A DNA stretch of 64,000 nucleotides, taken from the NCBI GenBank assembly GCA_900543145.1, contig UQPZ01000006.1, positions 124,001 to 188,000 of the forward strand. Direction: 5' to 3'. The stretch's first letter is position 1. Every line of letters starts with the position of its first letter. This document shows, in pieces, positions 24,802-32,774 of the stretch. The translations under genes were made by a program, and so were the position numbers. The notes beneath the pieces are model-generated. The model was not told where the DNA came from. It saw only the letters and a list, made by a program, of their open reading frames with translations, and searched no databases. This stretch comes from an uncultured Ruminococcus sp. (lineage in GTDB: Bacteria; Bacillota; Clostridia; Oscillospirales; Ruminococcaceae).

Positions 24802-25773
24802 GTGTTTTCTTTTGATATAAAAAACAGCCGATACGCAATAAAGCTTCCGGCGCTTACTCTGGGTACGGCGAATTTTGAAAGGCAGGATAACGACGAGGCT
24901 TATTTCAGGCTTCTTGACAGATATATCGAGCTAGGCGGCTCGTGTATTGATACGGCGAGGGTCTACTGCTCGTGGCTTGAGGGGGGTATGGATTCAAGCG
25001 AGTCGGTTATAGGAAGATGGCTTAGGTCACGCGGCTGCCGTGATAAGGTAATCATCTCAACTAAGGGCGGACATCCTCAGCTTGATGATATGTCATCTTC
25101 AAGACTTGATCCGGAATCGCTGCGCTGCGATCTTAACAGAAGTCTGGATTGTCTTGGATCTGACTATGCCGACATTTATTTTCTGCACAGGGACGACGAA
25201 AGAATCCCGGTTTCCGAGATAATGCCGATTCTGAACGAGTTTGTTCAGAGCGGAAAGGTTCATTTTATCGGAGCTTCCAACTGGACTACGAACCGTATCG
25301 AAGCGGCTAACCAATACGCGGAGGCTCACGGTATGGAGCCTTTCAGGGTAAGTCAGATCAATTACAGCCTTGCTCATTCCAGTACCGATACTTTCGGCGA
25401 TCCTACGCTTGTGTGTATGAATATGTGGGAATACAACTGGTACAGAAAACATAATTTTCCGGTAATGGCGTTTACTCCGCAGGCAAAAGGCTTTTTTGCA
25501 AAGTTTGCGAAAGGGAATCTGTCAGCGGCAAAGCTGCCTGAAGGACAGTTTACAAGCACCGCCAATCTGGCAAGGCTCGCCAGAGTAAAGGAGCTGAGTA
25601 TTAAGACCGGAGATTCGCCTGCTGTTGTTCCGCTCGGCTATCTTAACAGTCAGCCTTTCTTTGTATCTTCGGTATTTGCAGTATCAAAGCTATGGCAGCT
25701 GGAGGAGGATATGTCGGCTCAGGATCTGAGATACGACGTAAGAACGGTAGCGTTTCTTGAGAATATTCTGTGA
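24802..25773 (+). CDS. Aldo/keto reductase
   Basis: A 323-aa NADPH-dependent TIM-barrel reductase. LTLGTANFERQDNDEAYFRLLDRYIELGG leads to the catalytic block IDTARVYCSW (Asp, Tyr). KVIISTKGG supplies the Lys, YADIYFLHRDD the His, and VHFIGASNW is typical of the family. Substrate not predictable. GTG at 24802 is chosen, because GGAAGG sits 8 nt upstream and an earlier GTG (24793) overlaps the SD. Confidence 0.88.
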   Translation: MFSFDIKNSRYAIKLPALTLGTANFERQDNDEAYFRLLDRYIELGGSCIDTARVYCSWLEGGMDSSESVIGRWLRSRGCRDKVIISTKGGHPQLDDMSSSRLDPESLRCDLNRSLDCLGSDYADIYFLHRDDERIPVSEIMPILNEFVQSGKVHFIGASNWTTNRIEAANQYAEAHGMEPFRVSQINYSLAHSSTDTFGDPTLVCMNMWEYNWYRKHNFPVMAFTPQAKGFFAKFAKGNLSAAKLPEGQFTSTANLARLARVKELSIKTGDSPAVVPLGYLNSQPFFVSSVFAVSKLWQLEEDMSAQDLRYDVRTVAFLENIL

Positions 25774-25781
25774 TCAGAAAT

Positions 25782-25816
25782 AAAAGCTCTGCGGTCTGGA
25801 AGCCGAAGAGCTTTTT
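25782..25816. terminator. Bidirectional terminator after the aldo/keto reductase
   Basis: AAAAGCTCT and AGAGCTTTTT form a stem around a 16-nt loop between convergent genes. Confidence 0.75.
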
Positions 25817-25836
25817 GCGTATATATTGTATGAAAA

Positions 25837-26343
25837 TTATCGGGTTATTTCATAGCACCTGACTTCACATAGCTCGTCAGAGCCAAACTTTTTTTGTGTC
25901 ATACAGTTCCTAACATATTTCATACCGCATTTCTCCATTACCTTGCCCGATGCCGGGTTATCAGAACAATGACAAGCGCCTATTTTATCAAATCCTAATA
26001 AGAAAAGCTCGTCTATTACAGCCTTTACCGCTTCGGTCATTATGCCCATACCCCAATACTCATACGACAATACATAACCTATTTCAGGCACACCGTCAGA
26101 GTTTGTTCCAACCAGGTCAATATTTCCTATAGGCTCGTCAGAACCTTTTAGCGTAATAGCCCAGCTGTATTCAGCGTCAACACACATTTTCAAAAAAGCT
26201 TCAGTTTCTTTAATATTTTTATTAGAATGCCAACGGCAATATTTAGAAACACGGCAGTCGCTTGCCCAGTTTTGGTATATAGCCTCTGCGTCACCATCTC
26301 GAAACGGACGCAGGATAAGTCTGACCGTATATATCTTATTCAC
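25837..26343 (-). CDS. GNAT acetyltransferase, RimJ/RimL-like
   Basis: A 168-aa protein: RLILRPFRDGDAEAIYQNW, YSWAITLKGSDEPIGNIDL, PEIGYVLSYEYWGMGIMTEAVKAVIDE (acetyl-CoA pyrophosphate loop) and HCSDNPASGKVMEKCGM. It is likely a protein or small-amine N-acetyltransferase. Start GTG with GGAGG 9 nt upstream. Confidence 0.9.
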   Translation of the reverse strand: MNKIYTVRLILRPFRDGDAEAIYQNWASDCRVSKYCRWHSNKNIKETEAFLKMCVDAEYSWAITLKGSDEPIGNIDLVGTNSDGVPEIGYVLSYEYWGMGIMTEAVKAVIDELFLLGFDKIGACHCSDNPASGKVMEKCGMKYVRNCMTQKKFGSDELCEVRCYEITR

Positions 26344-26387
26344 AAATAATTACCTCCAGTCTCAGATATATTCTTTCGTTATTATTC

Positions 26388-26416
26388 TATATAACAAGGA
26401 TAACAGCGAAAGTCAA
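26388..26416 (-). promoter_or_regulatory. Promoter of the RimJ/RimL-like gene
   Basis: Minus strand TTGACT, 17-nt spacer, TATATA, just after the terminator of the ncRNA. Confidence 0.6.
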
Positions 26417-26430
26417 TACCGTCCATAAAC

Positions 26431-26735
26431 GAAAAGACGCTTTTTGTAAGTTTACAAAAAGCGTCTTAAAATTTCTATATTATGCTCCGCAGATCTTCGG
26501 AGCAATCGGCTTCAAATAATTACCGCCTTGCCGTCGCCCAGCGAATAAAACCCGCACTCAGCAGGTGGGTACCAGCCCTAGGTTTCGCGCTCCCTTCGTC
26601 CGTTGCCCGAAGCAGCCGAAGCGGTCCGGGTCGGGAGGTCTGCAATCCGCTTTCGGAGCGAGGTTCCCTTATATAATGTGTTGGATTATAAAAACTGTGC
26701 TTGCTCGTACAAGGCAGTGTACTGTTTTGTTTTCT
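26431..26735 (-). ncRNA. Structured non-coding RNA, probable raiA-class
   Basis: A minus-strand transcript starting near 26735 from a consensus promoter and ending in an 18-bp terminator stem (AAGACGCTTTTTGTAA with its complement, 26434-26467). It has no credible ORF but a strongly structured GC-rich core (about 26512-26690). CGCTCC (near 26675) pairs with GGAGCG, and blocks such as GGGCTGGTACCCACCTG and GCGACGGCAAGGCGG read as conserved RNA. From memory these fit the raiA motif of Firmicutes. 6S RNA is the alternative. I could not run a covariance model. Confidence 0.6.
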
Positions 26736-26741
26736 GAATAT

Positions 26742-26770
26742 AGTATAGCACAATGCCGCAGAAATATCAA
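26742..26770 (-). promoter_or_regulatory. Promoter of the structured ncRNA
   Basis: Minus strand TTGATA, 17-nt spacer, TATACT. Confidence 0.8.
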
Positions 26771-26841
26771 TAGGTAATTTTGTGCAAAAATCAGTTAAAA
26801 AATTGTACAGCATACCGATTGACAAGGCATTTTCATATTAT

Positions 26842-26868
26842 AAAGGCCGCACAGTTATATGCGGCTTT
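26842..26868 (-). terminator. Terminator of the DUF1292 gene
   Basis: Minus strand AAAGCCGCA pairs with TGCGGCCTTTA around an 8-nt loop. Confidence 0.7.
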
Positions 26869-26876
26869 ATCGCTTA

Positions 26877-27200
26877 TTATGAGAATGAAGAGCTTTCTTC
26901 GTCATCATCGTCGTCAAACTCAAACATTTCCTCTATTCGCTTCATGAAAATATTGCCTATCTTTTCATACTCTTCGTCATCGTCGATAGAAACCATAATT
27001 TCCTCATCGCCGTCAAAATCGGATTTCAGTATCACGACCTCGCCGTCGTCGCCGAGAGTTTCCTCGGGATTTTCATAATAGGGAGTCAGGGCGAAATATT
27101 TTTCGCCTTCGTATTCCATAGCGTCGAGCATTTCAAAAACCTGCTCGTTTCCTTCCTCGTCCTCCAGAGTATAAAGATCAGGGGTATATTCTTGAGCCAT
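26877..27200 (-). CDS. DUF1292 family protein
   Basis: A 107-aa strongly acidic protein: LYTLEDEEGNEQVFEMLDAMEYEGEKYFAL, DGEVVILKSDFDGDEE and a C-terminal run of Asp/Glu. This is the YrzB/DUF1292 pattern, a small conserved Firmicutes family of unknown function. It is usually beside ruvX and alaS; in this window those are nearby but on separate transcripts. Confidence 0.92.
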   Translation of the reverse strand: MAQEYTPDLYTLEDEEGNEQVFEMLDAMEYEGEKYFALTPYYENPEETLGDDGEVVILKSDFDGDEEIMVSIDDDEEYEKIGNIFMKRIEEMFEFDDDDDEESSSFS

Positions 27201-27320
27201 ATCGTACCTCCGCTCCGGCTGTAAATTTCATACCGGTTTTGTTTTATTGTATGTTTAAACTGCGTATTTATGCGGTTCTGAGTAAGAAATATAACTTCTT
27301 TTCAGCACTGCAACATATTT

Positions 27321-27349
27321 ATTATACTACTATTGGCAATGAAAGTCAA
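27321..27349 (-). promoter_or_regulatory. Promoter of the DUF1292 gene
   Basis: Minus strand TTGACT, 17-nt spacer, perfect TATAAT, divergent from the 27408 promoter. Confidence 0.8.
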
Positions 27350-27407
27350 GCAGATAATGTAAAGGTAATATTAAATAAATTAATCTCAGATTTTTTGAAA
27401 AAAACTA

Positions 27408-27436
27408 TTGACAATGCACAAAAACTGTGGTATAGT
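27408..27436 (+). promoter_or_regulatory. Promoter of the 1.3-kb micro-ORF transcript
   Basis: Perfect TTGACA, 17-nt spacer, TATAGT. Transcription start is expected near 27443. Confidence 0.85.
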
Positions 27437-27788
27437 ATAGTCAAGGAAAAGGAAAGAACATAAAAGAAAACCTCAAAAACAAATCTTGAAAATGAAGACA
27501 GACGATATGTCGAGAGGGATGCCGATTGAATATCAGGAGTTTGTTTTCATCAGGATCTCACAGGTCAACGTCTGAAGCTGAATTAGTCCGACAAGAGGAA
27601 TCTGACAGCGATTAAGGCAGAGGTTCAGGCGGCTGAAGCGGGGGATTTCTTAAAATGAATGTTCCGAGTACCTTGTAATCGAAGCGGCGGCGGAGAAATA
27701 TCAGGCAGATCACATCATACAGCAGTTTCAGCAGGATTTGCAGGATACCGATGTTCAGCTTAATAATGATTTGAAAGGAGCGAGTCCC

Positions 27789-27839
27789 ATGGACGCAGTA
27801 GAGATCGGCCAGAGTATCCCGAGACTCGGCAGAATCTGA
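27789..27839 (+). CDS. Micro-ORF 1, 16 codons
   Basis: MDAVEIGQSIPRLGRI, SD GGAG 8 nt upstream of ATG. It is also the in-frame end of a longer open frame without a start codon (from about 27655) that reads as coding-like sequence, so this repeat overlaps a possible decayed gene. Confidence 0.35.
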   Translation: MDAVEIGQSIPRLGRI

Positions 27840-28011
27840 TAATCAAAGAGTAACAACTCAGGTGTAAAGACTGATAAACTCAAACCGGTAAAAGTGGTTA
27901 TGAAATATAGATTCGAGAGTTTCGCGGTAAATTAACAAATAAGTTTATACAAGTTTGGATACTCTGCAATTACAATTTAATAATTCAGATATTTTGAAAG
28001 GAGAAACTATT

Positions 28012-28047
28012 ATGATTTTCTCTAAGAGGTTTCTGAATAAATTTTAG
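28012..28047 (+). CDS. Micro-ORF 2, 11 codons
   Basis: MIFSKRFLNKF, SD GGAG 8 nt upstream. Basic and hydrophobic. Its TAG lies 3 nt before the next GGAG. Confidence 0.35.
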   Translation: MIFSKRFLNKF

Positions 28048-28062
28048 TTAGGAGTGTTTCCA

Positions 28063-28101
28063 ATGCACAGTTCAGGTTTTTTTAAGGGTTTTTTGAAATA
28101 A
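28063..28101 (+). CDS. Micro-ORF 3, 12 codons
   Basis: MHSSGFFKGFLK, SD GGAG 8 nt upstream. Similar in character to micro-ORF 2 (F-K-FL-K). The next repeat follows 6 nt after its stop and encodes only ATG-TAA at 28120. Confidence 0.35.
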   Translation: MHSSGFFKGFLK

Positions 28102-28178
28102 CTTGAAAGAGTGAGTCCAATGTAAACTTTAGCTTAAACAGTTATCAAACTGCATATTTGATAGTAAGGGTACTTTAT

Positions 28179-28217
28179 ATGATTAAAGAGTGCTTTGAAA
28201 TAAGACTGAATATCTGA
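28179..28217 (+). CDS. Micro-ORF, 12 codons (MIK...RLNI type)
   Basis: MIKECFEIRLNI, weak SD AAGGG 9 nt upstream. Its peptide matches the 28319 ORF at MIK, C and RLNI while codons differ (ATT/ATC, AAA/AAG, CTG/TTG, ATC/ATT, TGA/TAA). The stop overlaps the next GAAAG motif. Confidence 0.45.
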   Translation: MIKECFEIRLNI

Positions 28218-28318
28218 AAGACGGGAGTGAGTCCGCCCAAGAATTTAAGTTGATTTGAAGGATATGCTGATAATCGGCGGATGCCGGTATAATAAAGTTT
28301 CTACAGGAGTGGTGCAGT

Positions 28319-28354
28319 ATGATCAAGACTTGCACAAGGCGCTTGAATATTTAA
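28319..28354 (+). CDS. Micro-ORF, 11 codons (MIK...RLNI type)
   Basis: MIKTCTRRLNI, SD GGAG 9 nt upstream. It is the partner of the 28179 ORF, and both are followed by GGAGTGAGTCCGCC. Confidence 0.45.
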   Translation: MIKTCTRRLNI

Positions 28355-28705
28355 AAGATTGGAGTGAGTCCGCCAGAAACTTTAGTTTGATTCTGATATT
28401 TGTTCCTTTTGGAATTTAATTTATACGAAAGGTATGAGTCCGATGGTATAAGTGATTTGTGAGTGAGATCAAAATTACTGAAAGGTGTAATTCCAATGGT
28501 TTAGGTATAAGCTGTATGGCTTTAGGTAAATGACCGGATGAAGCAGATTCGGTTGGCTGAAGCGGCAAGGTAAATAATGTGTTTTAAAATAGCCGCATTT
28601 ATTTTTATATTGCTGTTCAAGACTTAACAAAGTTGGAGTGAATCCGATGTACTGAGTAGTATAACAGTGTTTAAGTAAAGCCATTTTTATTAAATATTGT
28701 ATAAT

Positions 28706-28738
28706 AAGGAGAACAGGTTGTCAGCTTGTTCTCCTTTT
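28706..28738 (+). terminator. Terminator of the micro-ORF transcript
   Basis: AAGGAGAACA and TGTTCTCCTT form a perfect 10-bp stem with an 11-nt loop and TTTT. Confidence 0.88.
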
Positions 28739-28857
28739 AAATTATGTAATGTATAAACATTTATCATTAATATACATATAATGTATAGCGGTGTGAAGAA
28801 CTTTATGTCGCATTTTAAAATATTTTAAAAATAATCAGCGGAGGAAAAGGATTTCTA

Positions 28858-28886
28858 TTGATTTTATTAAAAAAATGTGTTAAAAT
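28858..28886 (+). promoter_or_regulatory. Promoter of the EAL-domain gene
   Basis: TTGATT, 17-nt spacer, TAAAAT. Confidence 0.65.
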
Positions 28887-28944
28887 GTTATCAACGAAAA
28901 GGAAATATTGGGTTTATTTGTAATCCTTTGTTGGAGGATTGAGT

Positions 28945-31164
28945 ATGAGTAAAAGAACATTGGCCAGCGTAAAAGTCGGCGTATTGATATGTCTGGTAAT
29001 AATAGGCGCTCTTGTTTTATATGCCCATATGCTTAAAAGAGAGCTTAATAACGACGTTAAAAATACTCTTAAAGAGGTTGCCGAGCAAAGCGTTAAAACG
29101 ATATATAATGAGGTCGATTCGGAATATAATCTTATTCGTGCTATGGCTCATCACCTGACAAGCTACGGGGAATTTGATATTGAAAGAAATGTTAACACAA
29201 TAAAGGAAATAACCGGCAGTTACCCGTTTAAGCGTATGGGTATAATAATGCCTGACGGTAGTGCTTATACTACTGACGATATAAAAATGAATCTTAAAGA
29301 CAGGGAATACTACGAAAGCGTATTTCAAGGAGAAACCGTATTGTCCGACCGCCTGTCTGATAAAGCGGGCGGAGCCGGAATAACCGTATACGCTACACCG
29401 ATATATGAAAACGATAAGGTTGCGGCGGTTTTATTTGCCACTTATTCTATAGAGAGCTTCAGAAATCTTATGTCTGTCAATACGTTTGACGGAGAAGGTT
29501 ATTCTTATATAGTAAATCAGAACGGAAATACTGTAGTAGATTCGAGTCATCCTACAAGCTTTAAGGGAATGAAAAATATATTTGAAGCAATGATGATAGC
29601 GGATCCTGAAAATTCTGAATGCAGCAGGGAACTGAAAAGCAGTATGAATAACGGCGACTCCGGATATATTATTTTTTCAAATAAGGTAGATAAATATCTT
29701 TATTATACTCCCCTCGGCGTAAATGACTGGTATCTAATGAATGTGGTTCCGACTTCAGTGGCACAGCGCAGCGTAAGAATTGTAATGAATGTAACGTATA
29801 TTCTGTGTGTTATAGTTGCCGGAATGTCAGTTTTGTTTATGCTTTATCTTGCCAGAAGCAATAAGAAGAAACGAGAGATGTTTGACAGGATATTGTATGT
29901 TGATCAGCTTACGGGAGGTATGTCATATACTAAGTTTTCTATAGAGGCAAAGCTGAGCCTCATGAAAAATGATAAAAATGCAGCTTATGCGGTTTTTGAT
30001 CTTGATAACTTCAAGCTTATCGGAGAGGTTTACGGAAACGACCGCGGAGATGAGATATTAAGATATGTTTACAGGATAATAGAGAAATGCGCCAGCAGCG
30101 ACAGTCTGTATGCAAGGCGTACGGCTGATAGGTTTGTGCTGCTGCTATATTATGATACAAGAGAGGAGCTTAATGAGCGGCTGTTGAATTTATGCCGTAC
30201 GCTTCAAAAGGAGCAGCCTGATATGGAGGGCGGGTATATTATAAAGCCTTCTATCGGAGTTTATCTTATAGAAAATCATAATGAGGATATTCAGCGTATG
30301 CAGAACCTCGCGTCGATCGCAAGAGCTTCCATAAAGCATAAGTACGATGAATTTATTTCTTATTACAAGGATATTTACCGTGATACGATGCTTTATAACA
30401 AGAAGCTTGAAAACCAGATGGAGATCGCGGATAAGAATCATGAATTCGTTCCGTTTTTCCAGCCTAAGTATAATACGATAACTCAGAAGATAACAGGTGC
30501 GGAAGCGCTTATAAGATGGATAAAACCGGACGGTACTGTTGTTTCTCCGTCGGTATTTATACCTCTTGCCGAAAGCAACAGCTTTGTTGTAAAGCTGGAC
30601 AGGCAGATGTTTGAAATGGTATGCAGCAGGCAAAAACAGCTTATTGACGAGGGTTATAAGCCCGTTCCGATCTCGGTAAATCTGTCAAGACAGGTTCTCT
30701 ATGATAAAACGTTTATAGATATTTATGAGAAAATAATGAAAAAATACGGAGTTACGACTGATCTGGTCGAGCTCGAGATCACTGAAAGTGCGCTGTTTGA
30801 AAATCAGGACGAATTTAAAAGCATTATAGACGAGCTTCATAAGCGTGGTTTTAAAATACTGATGGACGATTTCGGCGTAGGCTATTCTTCTATGATGATG
30901 CTTAAATCGATCCATATAGATAAAATGAAGCTGGATAAAAGCTTTGTAGACGATTATAACGATAAGCGCGGCAGCAAGATTATTGTAAGCGTTATCGAGC
31001 TTGCAAGATCGCTTAATATTCCGGTAACAGCCGAGGGAGTAGAAACAGGCGAGCAGTATGAGTTTTTCAAAAAGCTCAACTGCGATTCCATACAGGGCTA
31101 TTATTTTGCCAAGCCAATGCCCTTTGAGGAATACCGGGATAGACTTTCGGAATTTAAAATATAA
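28945..31164 (+). CDS. Cache-GGDEF-EAL cyclic-di-GMP phosphodiesterase with degenerate GGDEF
   Basis: A 739-aa membrane sensor. Helix at about 8-28, extracellular Cache-like sensor (about 30-280), second helix (VTYILCVIVAGMSVLFMLYLA), then GGDEF-like domain and EAL. The GGDEF signature is replaced by RTADRF, so cyclase activity is unlikely. The EAL domain keeps GAEALIRW, SVNLSR, ELEITES, MDDFGVGYSS, KLDKSF and TAEGVET, so it should hydrolyse c-di-GMP. ATG 28945 is chosen over TTG 28939, as GGAGG lies 7 nt before the ATG. It is the only c-di-GMP protein seen in the window. Confidence 0.93.
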   Translation: MSKRTLASVKVGVLICLVIIGALVLYAHMLKRELNNDVKNTLKEVAEQSVKTIYNEVDSEYNLIRAMAHHLTSYGEFDIERNVNTIKEITGSYPFKRMGIIMPDGSAYTTDDIKMNLKDREYYESVFQGETVLSDRLSDKAGGAGITVYATPIYENDKVAAVLFATYSIESFRNLMSVNTFDGEGYSYIVNQNGNTVVDSSHPTSFKGMKNIFEAMMIADPENSECSRELKSSMNNGDSGYIIFSNKVDKYLYYTPLGVNDWYLMNVVPTSVAQRSVRIVMNVTYILCVIVAGMSVLFMLYLARSNKKKREMFDRILYVDQLTGGMSYTKFSIEAKLSLMKNDKNAAYAVFDLDNFKLIGEVYGNDRGDEILRYVYRIIEKCASSDSLYARRTADRFVLLLYYDTREELNERLLNLCRTLQKEQPDMEGGYIIKPSIGVYLIENHNEDIQRMQNLASIARASIKHKYDEFISYYKDIYRDTMLYNKKLENQMEIADKNHEFVPFFQPKYNTITQKITGAEALIRWIKPDGTVVSPSVFIPLAESNSFVVKLDRQMFEMVCSRQKQLIDEGYKPVPISVNLSRQVLYDKTFIDIYEKIMKKYGVTTDLVELEITESALFENQDEFKSIIDELHKRGFKILMDDFGVGYSSMMMLKSIHIDKMKLDKSFVDDYNDKRGSKIIVSVIELARSLNIPVTAEGVETGEQYEFFKKLNCDSIQGYYFAKPMPFEEYRDRLSEFKI

Positions 31165-31226
31165 AAAAGCACGGCTGACGGTAATAGTCCTTTAATTTGG
31201 ACTTATATGTAACCAGCCGTGTTTTT
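31164..31226. terminator. Bidirectional terminator, EAL gene / MATE gene
   Basis: AAAAAGCACGGCTG and CAGCCGTGTTTTT enclose a 36-nt loop with a nested AGTCC/GGACT hairpin. Confidence 0.8.
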
Positions 31227-31242
31227 ATTTTTACTCAGCTTT

Positions 31243-32586
31243 TTAATTATAAGGATATCTCTTTTTAAGAAATTTGATCTTAAAAAAGTAAACTACTGTT
31301 AAAAGGACGGCAGCGGCGATCCATGCAATAGGGGAGGCGTAGCATACGGCGTTGAAGCCGAATTTACTGACAAATCCGAAGGCAACGACTGAACGCGCTA
31401 TAAGCTCTGTTACTCCGGCAAGCATAGGAAGAAAGCTGAAGCTAAGACCCTGGAGCAGGTTTCTGAAAATAAACAGTATGCCAAGCGTAGGATAGAATAT
31501 GCATTGAGTTCTTAGGAAATGCGAAGCGTTCTGAAGAATTGAAGTTTCGGAGGAATCGACGAAAAGATAGCATATATATACTCCGAAGAAAAATATGATC
31601 AGAGCAGCGGCTGCACAGTAAATCATCTGAACAATAAAGCTCTGCTTTACTCCCTTTACTATTCTGTCGACCCGCTGTGCGCCTAAATTCTGACCGCCGT
31701 AGGTTGCCATTGTTACTCCTAGGGTTTCCATAGGCTGGGTCACAAGCATTTGGACTTTGCTTCCCGCTGTTGTAGCGGCAACGATCCCTGAACCAAGGGA
31801 GTTAACGGCCCTTTGCAGTATTATAGAGCCTACCGCTGTAATTGAAAACTGCAGCGCCATAGGAACGCCAACCTTGAGAAGTCTTGAAACGCAGGCAGTA
31901 TCCCATCTGACTTCCTGCCTGTCAAAGTATAGGATATCAAGATTTTTCTTCATATAGATAAAGCAAAGGATTCCGGAAATTAGCTGTGAGATAACAGTTG
32001 CATATGCAACTCCCGAAACGCCTAGCTTGAAAACAAGAACAAAAACAAGGTCGAGCACAATATTAAGCCCCGAGGCTATCGTAAGATATTTAAGGGGAGT
32101 TTTGCTGTCACCCAAGGCTCTTGAAATGCTTGCAAGTATGTTATAGAAGATTGTTACAGGTATGCCTGCGAAAACTATTATTATGTACCGGTATGCATCG
32201 TCGAAAATATCCGATGGTGTATTCATAAGTTTAAGCAGGTCTTTGGTCAGCAGCATTGTGGCAGCGGTAAGCGCCGCTCCGAAAATAATGCAGAGATATG
32301 CGGTATTAGCTACATATTTTCTCATTTTAACGTAATCGCCAGCTCCGAAGAACTGAGCAACAGGTATTGAAAAGCCGCTGCATATTCCTGTCGCAAAGCC
32401 TATTACAAGAAAGTATACCGACCCTACTGATCCGACTGCGGCAAGAGCATTTACTCCGACATAGCGTCCGACCACTATAGTATCGACCATGCTGTAAAAC
32501 TGCTGAAAAAGGTTTCCGAAAATCATTGGGATACAGAAAGCAAGTATAAGATTCAAAGGCTTTCCTTTAGTCATATCACGAACCAT
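31243..32586 (-). CDS. MATE family efflux transporter
   Basis: A 447-aa protein with about 12 membrane helices in two repeats. The N-terminal half has ILAFCIPMIFGNLFQQFYSMVDTIVVGRYVG (the MATE signature) and ISRALGDSKTPLKY; the second half has VPMALQFSITAVG and YGGQNLGAQRVDRI. It probably exports drugs or metabolites using Na+ or H+. Substrate unknown. It has its own promoter; SD GGAG precedes the start. Confidence 0.94.
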   Translation of the reverse strand: MVRDMTKGKPLNLILAFCIPMIFGNLFQQFYSMVDTIVVGRYVGVNALAAVGSVGSVYFLVIGFATGICSGFSIPVAQFFGAGDYVKMRKYVANTAYLCIIFGAALTAATMLLTKDLLKLMNTPSDIFDDAYRYIIIVFAGIPVTIFYNILASISRALGDSKTPLKYLTIASGLNIVLDLVFVLVFKLGVSGVAYATVISQLISGILCFIYMKKNLDILYFDRQEVRWDTACVSRLLKVGVPMALQFSITAVGSIILQRAVNSLGSGIVAATTAGSKVQMLVTQPMETLGVTMATYGGQNLGAQRVDRIVKGVKQSFIVQMIYCAAAALIIFFFGVYICYLFVDSSETSILQNASHFLRTQCIFYPTLGILFIFRNLLQGLSFSFLPMLAGVTELIARSVVAFGFVSKFGFNAVCYASPIAWIAAAVLLTVVYFFKIKFLKKRYPYN

Positions 32587-32638
32587 AGAGCCTCTCCTTT
32601 CATAGGTTTAATATATTCTTATTTTTGGCACAAGGTAT

Positions 32639-32667
32639 ATTTTAAGTCTTAAAGTATAATAAGTCAA
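32639..32667 (-). promoter_or_regulatory. Promoter of the MATE gene
   Basis: Minus strand TTGACT, 17-nt spacer, TAAAAT. Confidence 0.65.
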
Positions 32668-32774
32668 TGTATTTTGTGTTAATAATTAAAATAAGGATTT
32701 TGCACTGCCAAATCTGAAAAAAACAGGCTTTTTTGTGCAGTCTGTACTGAAATACGAATGGAAATACAGAAGAT

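Larger units (their letters stand above)
27773..28649 (+). repeat. Ten degenerate SD-N8-ATG repeats
   Basis: Motif ATG (or equivalent position) at 27789, 28012, 28063, 28120, 28236 (CCC), 28319 (9-nt gap), 28373 (CCA), 28443, 28496 and 28647. The shared body is RGAG-TGAGTCCR-ATG. Spacing between copies varies from about 50 to 220 nt, and the intervening sequence is mostly unique. Confidence 0.8.
27443..28738 (+). ncRNA. 1.3-kb transcript of unknown function: array of SD-ATG micro-ORFs
   Basis: Bounded by a consensus promoter and a strong terminator, with no ORF above about 70 codons on the plus strand. It holds ten copies of a motif like GAAAGGAGTGAGTCCAATG. ATG lies exactly 8 nt after the GGAG-like core in seven copies and 9 nt after in one; two lack ATG. 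The ATGs open ORFs of 16, 11, 12, 1, 11, 2, 2 and 2 codons. Several ORFs stop within 15 nt of the next SD, like a packed polycistron. A 12-codon ORF at 28179 has a related partner at 28319. I know of no named RNA with this layout. Options are a poly-micropeptide mRNA, a ribosome or peptidyl-tRNA trap, or a structured RNA with protein-binding repeats. Confidence 0.7.

Noticed and set aside
26482..26825. Overlapping ORFs on both strands (for example starting MLRRSSEQSASNNYRL)
   Set aside because: They lie on the structured ncRNA and its promoter, have no SD, and their composition follows the RNA stems.
27239..27463. 74-aa plus-strand ORF
   Set aside because: It spans two divergent consensus promoters and has no SD.
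27773..28649. CRISPR-like array
   Set aside because: Repeats are degenerate, unevenly spaced (50-220 nt), and carry SD plus ATG; no cas genes are present.
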